DNA of 6,520 bases from positions 1-6,520 of the forward strand of contig WRNX01000069.1 of assembly GCA_009776395.1 (NCBI GenBank). Reading direction: 5' to 3'. This document shows, in pieces, positions 1 to 5,590 of this stretch; the stretch's first letter is position 1, and each line of letters opens with the position of its first letter. The notes beneath the pieces were generated by a model, which saw nothing but the letters and a program-made list of their open reading frames with translations, was not told where the DNA came from and did not search any database. The DNA is from Lentimicrobiaceae bacterium. GTDB taxonomy: Bacteria > Bacteroidota > Bacteroidia > Bacteroidales > WCHB1-69. The position numbers were made by a program, and so were the translations under genes.

Positions 1-43
<43 letters not shown>

Positions 44-155
44 ACAAATTTTTGAGAAAATCAAGGGGTTTTGAAAAAAGTTATCAACAAGAAAGGGTGT
101 ATTTTTTTTCATAAAATTTTTCTCATAAATACACATTACAAAGATTAATCGGCAG

Positions 156-183
156 CGAAGATATTCTTTTTTTTTATCTTTCG
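156..183. other. Possible stem-loop with a T-rich loop
   Basis: CGAAGATA (156-163) can pair with TATCTTTCG (175-183) with a one-base bulge, leaving a loop made almost entirely of T. The T run is inside the loop, not after the stem, so it is not a standard intrinsic terminator. It could be an accident of A/T-rich sequence. Confidence 0.3.
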
Positions 184-237
184 AGGAAAAGTAATATAAT
201 TATTTGCTTACCCCTCAACAAATCCCTTTTCAATATG

Positions 238-245
238 TATATTTG
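238..245 (+). promoter_or_regulatory. Candidate -7 promoter element for the FKBP lipoprotein pair
   Basis: TATATTTG is an exact match to the Bacteroidetes primary-sigma -7 consensus TAnnTTTG and is followed by CC, as at the two other candidate promoters in this window. I see no TTTG -33 element at normal spacing; the nearest, at 203-206, is too far upstream. If active, transcription would begin near 252 and leave a leader of about 115 nt before the ATG at 367. The element overlaps the left arm of an inverted repeat. Confidence 0.5.
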
Positions 246-295
246 CCGCCGTTTTTTCAATTACGAATTAAAAACTACTAATTATGCGGCAAATA
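240..295. repeat. 10-bp perfect inverted repeat in the leader of the first FKBP gene
   Basis: TATTTGCCGC (240-249) and GCGGCAAATA (286-295) are perfect reverse complements separated by 36 bases. Within the spacer, AATTA (259-263) and TAATT (279-283) can form a further short stem. The left arm overlaps the candidate -7 element. It could be an operator for a dimeric regulator, a cruciform or RNA stem-loop, or chance. The GC-rich core inside otherwise A/T-rich DNA makes chance less likely. Confidence 0.5.
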
Positions 296-366
296 AAAGA
301 ATTATCGCAACAAATGAAAGAATCGAAAAAACAAAATGTAATTTCGCGGTACTAAAAGTTAAAAAA

Positions 367-882
367 ATGAAATTCATTTGTATTCTTTTTTGCTTTCTGC
401 TTTTTTCATGCAATAATTCCACGCATACAGGCGTTATTGAAAATTCATCAACAAAAGTTGAAGAAACAAACCCGTTTATTCTGGGAAATCAAAAAATTTT
501 AGAATTAGAAAATGAAGATATTGAACTTTTTTTGAAACGGCATAAATGGGAAATGAAACAAACCAATACAGGACTACGATATGAAATTACGAAAAATGGT
601 GTTGGAAAAAATATTGAATCGGGAGAAATCGTAACTTTAAAATATAGTACTTTTTTGTTGAATGGAGAGAAGATATATGACTCAAATGAAGATGGATTAA
701 AACAGTTTGCGGTAGAAAAATCAGAAGAGATTTTGGGCTTGCACGAAGCGGTTCAACTTATGAATAAAGGCGCTGAAGCACGACTTATTATTCCTTCCCA
801 TTTAGCCTGCGGTGCCAGCGGAGATGGAAATAAAATTAAACCGTACCAAACGATAATTATGAAAATAATGATTAGTGATTAA
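367..882 (+). CDS. FKBP-type peptidyl-prolyl isomerase-like lipoprotein (GldI-like), degenerate active site
   Basis: This encodes a 171-residue lipoprotein carrying one FKBP fold, a domain that normally speeds cis-trans isomerisation of proline bonds during folding of exported proteins. I chose the ATG at 367 because it gives a short hydrophobic signal peptide ending in the lipobox LFSC with lipidated Cys15. No surface-export motif of the K-D/E type follows the cysteine, so a periplasm-facing anchor is likely. Residues about 43-75 are a charged helix ending in TGLRYEI, the usual lead-in to Bacteroidetes FKBP domains, and the domain occupies about 84-171. Compared with human FKBP12, Tyr93, Asp105 and Phe114 match pocket residues. 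The positions of Trp59, Tyr82 and Phe99 are Leu125, Cys148 and Met165, so isomerase activity may be weak or lost and a binding or chaperone role is possible. The architecture resembles the gliding-associated GldI family, but I do not assign that symbol. The second FKBP gene starts 44 nt downstream, probably in the same operon. Confidence 0.88.
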   Translation: MKFICILFCFLLFSCNNSTHTGVIENSSTKVEETNPFILGNQKILELENEDIELFLKRHKWEMKQTNTGLRYEITKNGVGKNIESGEIVTLKYSTFLLNGEKIYDSNEDGLKQFAVEKSEEILGLHEAVQLMNKGAEARLIIPSHLACGASGDGNKIKPYQTIIMKIMISD

Positions 883-899
883 TGGTTAGTGATTTAATG
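872..899 (+). repeat. Imperfect 14-15 bp tandem duplication over the stop codon
   Basis: TTAGTGATTAATGG (872-885) is followed directly by TTAGTGATTTAATG (886-899). The first copy contains the last codons and the TAA stop (880-882) of the first FKBP gene. The second copy supplies another in-frame TAA at 895-897. It looks like a local duplication of the gene end; no function is implied. Confidence 0.7.
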
Positions 900-926
900 A
901 ATATATATAAACTTTAAAATATTATA

Positions 927-1793
927 ATGATGAAAAATTTTACCAAATTAATGATCGCCATAATGGCGCTATTAGTAGTGGGAACTTCCTGTTCCAAGTA
1001 TCCCGGTTTTAAAAAAGACAAACAAGGCTTCTATTACAAATTTTATACTGTGAATAAAGAAGAAGCACAGCCTCAATTAGGAGATATTGTTGAAATGACT
1101 TTTGGATTACATACGAAAGATTCTGTATTATTTGAGAATGCGCCTCTCAATGAAATGATTGTTGAATCTTTGTATCCAGGAGATATTTTTGCAGCAATTC
1201 AAAAGATGCACCTCGGCGATAGCGCTACATTTATTATGAACGGAGATACTTTCTTTTACTATTTCTGGAGACAAGAGTTTCCATTTGATAACAAAGATCT
1301 GTATTTCGATATGAAGTTGAATCATATTTTACCCAAAGAAGAATATGAGGAGATGCAAGCAGAAAGAGCAAAACAATATGAGGCTATGGTTGAGGGATAT
1401 AAAGTTTCGGAAGACAGTTTGATTAACGATTATATTGTAAAGAACAAAATAAAAGTAAAACCAACCGACGACGGGCTCTATTTTATGAAGAATGTTTCCG
1501 GTTCGGGTAATGTGATAACAAATGGTTCAAGAGTTTCGGTACATTATACCGGAAAATTGATAGATGGCTCAGTGTTTGATAGTTCCATTGAACAAGGTAC
1601 CCCTTTTGAACTCACTGTGGGCGAAGGTCAGGTGATTCCCGGTTGGGAGAAAGCCTTATTGTTAATGAGAGGCGGCGACAAGGCAACAGTGCTTATTCCA
1701 TCTAAATTGGCTTATGGAAGCAGGGGCGCCGATTATGTTATTCCGCCCTATTCCCCGCTTATTTTTGAGATGGAGATAATTTCGGTTGAATAA
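927..1793 (+). CDS. Two-domain FKBP-type peptidyl-prolyl cis-trans isomerase lipoprotein
   Basis: This encodes a 288-residue exported prolyl isomerase. Residues 1-21 form a lipoprotein signal peptide with a relaxed lipobox, GTSC, giving lipidated Cys22. No surface-export motif follows, so it probably faces the periplasm. Residues about 35-135 form a degenerate FKBP-like domain that keeps the fold pattern (LGDIVEMTF, HLGDSATFIM) but lacks the FD and AYG motifs. A charged helical linker (about 136-175) leads to a canonical FKBP domain at about 180-288. There the pocket residues of FKBP12 are kept: Tyr207, Phe217-Asp218, Phe227, Val236-Ile237, Trp240, Tyr263 and Phe280. This degenerate-plus-intact layout is a recognised Bacteroidetes type. 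Two ATG codons stand in tandem at 927 and 930, and either could be the start. There is no Shine-Dalgarno sequence and no promoter in the 44-nt gap, so it is probably co-transcribed with the preceding FKBP gene. The role in folding envelope proteins is inferred from the family. Confidence 0.93.
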   Translation: MMKNFTKLMIAIMALLVVGTSCSKYPGFKKDKQGFYYKFYTVNKEEAQPQLGDIVEMTFGLHTKDSVLFENAPLNEMIVESLYPGDIFAAIQKMHLGDSATFIMNGDTFFYYFWRQEFPFDNKDLYFDMKLNHILPKEEYEEMQAERAKQYEAMVEGYKVSEDSLINDYIVKNKIKVKPTDDGLYFMKNVSGSGNVITNGSRVSVHYTGKLIDGSVFDSSIEQGTPFELTVGEGQVIPGWEKALLLMRGGDKATVLIPSKLAYGSRGADYVIPPYSPLIFEMEIISVE

Positions 1794-1799
1794 TTTTAC

Positions 1800-1807
1800 T
1801 ATTTTTG
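1800..1807 (+). promoter_or_regulatory. Candidate -7 promoter element for tRNA-Ala and glyA
   Basis: TATTTTTG matches the Bacteroidetes -7 consensus TAnnTTTG exactly and is followed by CC. It begins 6 bases after the stop codon of the second FKBP gene and ends 16 bases before the tRNA, which fits a start site near 1814 and a short 5' leader on the precursor. A TTG at 1786-1788 is too close to act as a normally spaced -33 element. No terminator separates it from the FKBP gene, so read-through could also contribute. Confidence 0.6.
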
Positions 1808-1823
1808 CCGACCATTTCAAGAT

Positions 1824-1897
1824 GGGGCGTTAGCTCAGTTGGCTAGAGTGTTAGACTGGCAGTCTAAAGGTCACGGGTTCGACTCCCGTACGCTCCA
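1824..1897 (+). tRNA. tRNA-Ala (anticodon GGC)
   Basis: The 74 bases fold into a full cloverleaf. The acceptor arms GGGGCGT (1824-1830) and ACGCTCC (1890-1896) pair throughout, with discriminator A1897. The D arm is GCTC/GAGT with a 9-base loop. The anticodon stem TTAGA/TCTAA encloses the loop CTGGCAG with anticodon GGC at 1858-1860. The variable loop has 5 bases, and the T arm is ACGGG-TTCGACT-CCCGT. The third acceptor pair is G-U, the classic identity element for alanyl-tRNA synthetase, which agrees with the anticodon. The 3' CCA is not encoded and must be added by a nucleotidyltransferase. It reads GCC and GCU codons. glyA starts 19 nt downstream. Confidence 0.97.
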
Positions 1898-1916
1898 CAA
1901 AGTCAAAATCTGTCGT

Positions 1917-3197
1917 ATGAAAAGAGATTCACAAGTATTTGAATTGATTCAACAGGAGCGTAACCGCCAAACACATGGTATAGAGTTAATTGCTTCAGAG
2001 AATTTTGTGAGCGATCAAGTTATGGAAGCACAAGGTTCTATTTTAACAAATAAGTATGCAGAAGGTTATCCCGGAAAAAGATACTATGGGGGTTGCCAGG
2101 TTGTGGATAAGACTGAGCAACTTGCCATTGACCGCGCTAAGGAGTTATTTGGCGCAGAATGGGCAAATGTGCAGCCGCATTCCGGAGCACAGGCAAATAT
2201 GGCGGTATTACTTACCTGCCTTAAACCCGGCGATACCTTTATGGGCTTGGATTTGTCGCACGGCGGACACTTGTCGCACGGCTCCCCTGTTAACTCATCC
2301 GGTATTTTGTATAAAGCCGTTGCTTATTGCGTGGAAGAAGAAACCGGTGTGATTAACTACGATAAAATGGAAGATGTTGCGCTTCGTGAACATCCTAAGT
2401 TGATCATCGGGGGCGCCTCAGCCTATTCGCGAGATTGGAATTGGAAGCGAATGCGCGAAATTGCAGACAAAATCGGCGCTATCCTGATGGGCGATATTTC
2501 TCACCCTGCCGGATTGATTGCCAAAGGATTACTAAATAATCCAGTACCTTACTGCCACATTATTACCACCACTACACACAAAACCTTGCGCGGACCACGC
2601 GGAGGGCTTATTCTCATGGGTAAAGATTTTCCAAATCCCTGGGGACTTACCACTCCAAAAGGCGAAATAAAAATGATGTCCCAACTGTTAGATTCTGCCG
2701 TATTCCCCGGAGTGCAAGGCGGTCCGCTGGAACACGTTATTGCCGCTAAAGCAGTCGCATTTGGCGAAGCATTATCAGATACCTACTTGGAATACATTAA
2801 ACAAGTGGCTAAAAATGCACAGGCAATGTCGAAAGCATTTACTGATAGAGGATATAAAGTGATTAGCGGAGGAACAGATAACCACTTGATGTTAATAGAT
2901 TTACGTTCAAAATTTCCAGAAATATCAGGCAAACAAGTAGAAAACACATTGGTTCTTGCAGATATTACCATTAATAAAAATATGGTACCTTTCGATAGCC
3001 GTACCCCCTTTACCACTTCGGGAATTAGAGTAGGAACGCCGGCAATTACTACAAGAGGATTGAAAGAACATGAAATGGAAACGATTGTAGAATTAATTGA
3101 TGAGGTTATTTCTAATATCAATAATGAAAATGTGATAGCACAAGTGGCTCAAAAAGTGAAAGCAATGATGGCGCATCGCCCTTTGTTTGCATGGTAA
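1917..3197 (+). CDS. glyA: Serine hydroxymethyltransferase
   Basis: This cytosolic PLP enzyme converts serine and tetrahydrofolate to glycine and 5,10-methylenetetrahydrofolate, the main source of one-carbon units. The 426-residue product is complete and close to the family length (about 415-430). The start at 1917 gives the expected beginning MKRDSQVFEL; the frame is open further upstream, but that runs through the tRNA and is not coding. Family motifs are all present: KYAEGYPGKRYYGG (46-59) with catalytic Glu49 and Tyr57, HGGHLSHG with PLP-stacking His118, Asp193 and His196 in DISHPAGL, the PLP-binding Lys222 in TTTTHKT, the VFPGVQGGP segment (262-270), and substrate-carboxylate-binding Arg371 in SGIRVGTP. 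DISHPAGLIAKGLL in place of the proteobacterial DMAHVAGL is a version I associate with Bacteroidetes. There is no Shine-Dalgarno sequence. With only 19 nt between tRNA and ATG and no promoter in between, it is probably transcribed with tRNA-Ala. Confidence 0.98.
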   Translation: MKRDSQVFELIQQERNRQTHGIELIASENFVSDQVMEAQGSILTNKYAEGYPGKRYYGGCQVVDKTEQLAIDRAKELFGAEWANVQPHSGAQANMAVLLTCLKPGDTFMGLDLSHGGHLSHGSPVNSSGILYKAVAYCVEEETGVINYDKMEDVALREHPKLIIGGASAYSRDWNWKRMREIADKIGAILMGDISHPAGLIAKGLLNNPVPYCHIITTTTHKTLRGPRGGLILMGKDFPNPWGLTTPKGEIKMMSQLLDSAVFPGVQGGPLEHVIAAKAVAFGEALSDTYLEYIKQVAKNAQAMSKAFTDRGYKVISGGTDNHLMLIDLRSKFPEISGKQVENTLVLADITINKNMVPFDSRTPFTTSGIRVGTPAITTRGLKEHEMETIVELIDEVISNINNENVIAQVAQKVKAMMAHRPLFAW

Positions 3198-3200
3198 AAT

Positions 3201-3245
3201 AGGATTTATTTCGAAAATCACTATTGTCCGAAATAACCTGTTTTT
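3201..3245. terminator. Hairpin terminator between convergent glyA and tpiA
   Basis: AGGATTTATTTCG (3201-3213) pairs with CGAAATAACCT (3229-3239) through 8 continuous base pairs plus AGG/CCT across a 2-base bulge, with a 15-base loop. TTTTT follows at 3241-3245, as expected for an intrinsic terminator of glyA, whose stop ends at 3197. AAAA at 3197-3200 gives a short T run on the other strand, so it may also stop transcription arriving from tpiA. Pairing is A/T-rich and moderately stable. Confidence 0.7.
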
Positions 3246-3317
3246 AAGCCATTGCGAAAACAAAATTGATATTTCTTCTTTAAATTTTATCAGATTATAC
3301 GGTTGCAGCGGTAAAAA

Positions 3318-4094
3318 TTAATTTTCCTTTATCGCCGTTTCTGCCGCTTCAATAATAGCAACAAAATCGTTCGCTTTTAATGAGGCGCCGCCAATGAGTC
3401 CGCCATCTACATTGGGTTGAGTAAACAGTTCCAACGCATTTTGCGCATTACAACTGCCACCATACAAAATATAAGTGGAAAAAGCGATTTCTGTTCCATA
3501 TTTTTTCTCAACCAACTGTCGGATAAAGGCGTGCATCTCTTCCGCTTGCTCAGGAGTAGCCGTTTCGCCCGTGCCAATTGCCCACACCGGTTCATAAGCA
3601 ATTACAATGCTTTCAAAATCCTGTTTCGTTAGATGAAACAACGATTCTTTAATCTGATTTTCAACCACTTCAAAATGTTTACCGGCTTTCCTTTCTTCAA
3701 TCACTTCGCCGCAGCACACTACAGGAATCAATTGATTTTCTAATAATAGATCCACTTTTTTAGCGATTGTTTGATTCGATTCATCGAAAAATTTTCGTCT
3801 TTCCGAATGTCCAATGATACAAAACTCAACTTCTAAATGCGCCAACATTTCGGCGGAAATTTCGCCGGTAACGGCGCCGTTTTTGTATTCGCTGCAATTT
3901 TGCGCACCCACAGTAAAATCTGCTTCCTGCGCATGATCGGTAGCCAATTCCAAATAAATGTACGGAGGGCATAATACTACGCCGGTTTCCAATTTTAAGC
4001 CGGCAATCTGCTCGCCGATAGCAATGATTAAATCGTCGGCTTCTTCAAACGATTTATTCATTTTCCAATTTCCAATGACCATTTTAGGTTTCAT
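3318..4094 (-). CDS. tpiA: Triosephosphate isomerase
   Basis: This encodes the cytosolic glycolytic and gluconeogenic enzyme that interconverts dihydroxyacetone phosphate and glyceraldehyde 3-phosphate. The 258-residue product is complete, slightly longer than the common 245-255. Catalytic residues are all visible: Asn9 and Lys11 in GNWKMN, His96 in IIGHSERR, and Glu168 in AYEPVWAIGTG. The phosphate-binding segments YGGSCNAQNA (211-220) and GGLIGGASLK (231-240) are intact. The ATG at 4094 gives the standard beginning MKPKMVIGNWKMN. The gene lies 34 nt downstream of mreD on the same strand, and I see no promoter of its own in that gap, so it is probably the last gene of an mreC-mreD-tpiA unit. 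It converges on glyA and probably shares the hairpin terminator in between. Confidence 0.98.
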   Translation of the reverse strand: MKPKMVIGNWKMNKSFEEADDLIIAIGEQIAGLKLETGVVLCPPYIYLELATDHAQEADFTVGAQNCSEYKNGAVTGEISAEMLAHLEVEFCIIGHSERRKFFDESNQTIAKKVDLLLENQLIPVVCCGEVIEERKAGKHFEVVENQIKESLFHLTKQDFESIVIAYEPVWAIGTGETATPEQAEEMHAFIRQLVEKKYGTEIAFSTYILYGGSCNAQNALELFTQPNVDGGLIGGASLKANDFVAIIEAAETAIKEN

Positions 4095-4128
4095 ACAATA
4101 GTTTTTTGATAATTATTAAGGTGAATGA

Positions 4129-4641
4129 TTATTTTTTCTTGTTTGAATAGAAAATATATTCCAAGCATAAGATAATGAACGTAGTAAAGAATGTATTGGC
4201 GATCGAACTCCAAATAATACGCCACCATTGTGCCCACTGAAATGTTTCTAACAGGGTAACCGTTATTTGTTGAACAAACACTAAAAGAAGCGTATATACT
4301 AAAATCCAATAAAAATCTTTTACACCCGGAACTGGTTTTACCCCCGCTTCCAATGGCTTTAACCCATTTAAAATAAGAATAATATAAGGTTTCAGAAAAA
4401 TCATTAAAACACAGGCGAACGCTTGTATTCCGTAGGTTTTTAAAAAAGAATCAACAATAAATCCCGTAATAAATGCGAGGATATATTGAACAGGTTTTGG
4501 AATCTCTAAAGGAAGCAGAATGAGAAACAACAAATAGACTGCAGGATTTAAAAACCCAAACCACTGCACATAATTAAAAACAAATACTTGAAGCAGTAAA
4601 AGAATAAAAAAACGAGAAAAGTTTTTACTGAATCTATTCAT
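4129..4641 (-). CDS. mreD: Rod shape-determining protein MreD
   Basis: This encodes a 170-residue polytopic inner-membrane protein, the usual size for MreD, which works with MreC, MreB, RodA and PBP2 in the elongasome that builds lateral cell wall. About five or six membrane segments are visible (roughly residues 11-28, 33-47, 51-68, 72-92, 109-129 and 143-165). The central stretch FIVDSF followed by GIQAFACVLMIFLKP matches the conserved MreD core as found in Bacteroidetes, and the C-terminus is a basic tail ending in KKK. Sequence conservation in this family is low, so position directly after mreC is part of the evidence. Its ATG overlaps the end of mreC by 8 nt (ATGAATAG), which suggests translational coupling. 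tpiA follows where other genomes usually have mrdA. Confidence 0.9.
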   Translation of the reverse strand: MNRFSKNFSRFFILLLLQVFVFNYVQWFGFLNPAVYLLFLILLPLEIPKPVQYILAFITGFIVDSFLKTYGIQAFACVLMIFLKPYIILILNGLKPLEAGVKPVPGVKDFYWILVYTLLLVFVQQITVTLLETFQWAQWWRIIWSSIANTFFTTFIILCLEYIFYSNKKK

Positions 4642-5473
4642 TCTTAAAGTTTTGTTTTAAAGTATCTAATTCTGCTTTATATAGATTTGAGATTAGAAAC
4701 ACGTTGTAAAGGTTTCTAAAATCGGTGGCTAATTTTATTTTAATAGTTAAAAAAGTGTTGTTCGGGTTATCATATTTTTCAATTACAGTACCAATCAAAA
4801 TATCTTTTGGGAAAACATCGGAATAACCGCTGGTAACCACCGAATCTCCCACTGCAACCATTAAATGTTGTGGAATATCAATTACTTGCGCAATAGTAGG
4901 ATCATAATCCGTCCACACTACTATTCCGATTTGGTTGATAGGTATTATTTTAGCGCTGATGCGTGAATTTTGGTTGAGTAAAGAGATTACCGTACTAAAA
5001 TTTTCGGAAACATCGCTCACAACACCTACTACGCCTGCGGGAGAAATTACTGCCATATCGTGATTTACCCCATCTTTTTTCCCTTTGTCAATAATGATGT
5101 AATTGTTTGTTTTATTGATAGTATTGAAGACTACATGCGCAGAAGTAATATCATACATTTTGCGTTTATTTTTATTTTCACCTGTAAAAACAGCATGAAC
5201 AGAATCTTCCGAAAAAATAAACATATTCTCTTTTTCGCTCAACAATTTCATATTTTGTTGCACTAATAGTGCATTATCACTTGAATAGTGAAACTGTTTG
5301 TAAAAAATATTGGCAAATTTTTGTACGGGAGCGGTAACCTTTTGCAGGGTAGATGAAAGTACAAAATGTTGATAGTTATTATTTTGATAAAAAAGAACGA
5401 GTGCAAAAATTTGCAATACTAAAAACACAAAAAGATGAAAAAAGCGTTTTATGAGTTCTCGTAAACTGTTCAT
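4634..5473 (-). CDS. mreC: Rod shape-determining protein MreC
   Basis: This encodes a 279-residue bitopic inner-membrane protein whose periplasmic part scaffolds the elongasome and activates PBP2. A short basic cytoplasmic N-terminus is followed by one membrane segment (about residues 12-29), a helical stretch (about 40-85) and the beta-rich MreC core. Recognisable core motifs are NYIIIDKGKKDGV (124-136), SPAGVVGVVSDV (144-155), NSRISAKI (169-176), and GDSVVTSGYSDVFPKDILIG (209-228). Length and order are normal for the family. The ATG at 5473 lies 22 nt after a good -7 promoter element, so mreC probably starts the transcription unit. mreD overlaps its stop codon. No mreB precedes it; the upstream neighbour is an unrelated T9SS cargo gene. 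Confidence 0.95.
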   Translation of the reverse strand: MNSLRELIKRFFHLFVFLVLQIFALVLFYQNNNYQHFVLSSTLQKVTAPVQKFANIFYKQFHYSSDNALLVQQNMKLLSEKENMFIFSEDSVHAVFTGENKNKRKMYDITSAHVVFNTINKTNNYIIIDKGKKDGVNHDMAVISPAGVVGVVSDVSENFSTVISLLNQNSRISAKIIPINQIGIVVWTDYDPTIAQVIDIPQHLMVAVGDSVVTSGYSDVFPKDILIGTVIEKYDNPNNTFLTIKIKLATDFRNLYNVFLISNLYKAELDTLKQNFKNE

Positions 5474-5495
5474 TTGTATTAAAAAATGAGTGTGG

Positions 5496-5503
5496 CAAAA
5501 TTA
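5496..5503 (-). promoter_or_regulatory. Candidate -7 promoter element for mreC-mreD-tpiA
   Basis: Read on the minus strand the bases are TAATTTTG, an exact TAnnTTTG match, followed by CC as at the other two candidate promoters. It is 22 nt upstream of the mreC ATG, giving a short leader of about 16 nt. No convincing -33 element is seen at normal spacing. Confidence 0.6.
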
Positions 5504-5527
5504 CATTTTTTAACCTGAAATGAAATA

Positions 5528-5565
5528 ATCTGTGAAAATCTGTTCAATCTGCGTTATCTGCGTGC
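5528..5565. repeat. Four-unit ATCTG-type intergenic repeat array
   Basis: Four degenerate 9-10 base units lie in a row: ATCTGTGAAA, ATCTGTTCA, ATCTGCGTT and ATCTGCGTGC. They sit in the gap between the T9SS cargo gene and mreC, upstream of the mreC promoter. Arrays of this type (seen from the other strand as repeated CAGAT) are, from memory, widespread in intergenic DNA of Bacteroidetes and some other bacteria. Their function is not known to me. Confidence 0.75.
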
Positions 5566-5590
5566 TAAAAAAACTCCCTCAAAAACCCAT

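Noticed and set aside
81..90. TTATCAACA as a DnaA box
   Set aside because: It is one mismatch away from the TTATNCACA consensus and stands alone, with no cluster of boxes or other origin features nearby.
235..366. N-terminal extension of the first FKBP lipoprotein to the ATG at 235
   Set aside because: It would place 44 residues before a clear lipoprotein signal peptide and would overlap the candidate promoter and inverted repeat.
1839..1916. glyA start inside the tRNA gene
   Set aside because: The extra 26 residues are just translated tRNA sequence; family alignment begins at MKRDSQVFEL at 1917.
2056..3121. Additional open frames inside glyA on both strands (2056-2352 plus, 2783-3121 minus)
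   Set aside because: They overlap a complete, motif-rich housekeeping gene and show no recognisable protein features of their own.
3246..3317. Small gene, or a separate terminator for tpiA, in the rest of the convergent gap
   Set aside because: I found no open frame of useful length and no clear hairpin followed by a T run on the minus strand beyond the shared one at 3201-3245.
4091..4309. Minus-strand frame of 72 codons across the mreD-tpiA junction
   Set aside because: It overlaps the mreD 3' end in another frame and has no family resemblance.
5566..5590. Intrinsic terminator after the T9SS cargo gene
   Set aside because: There are T runs on the minus strand but no inverted repeat before them, so no hairpin can be supported.
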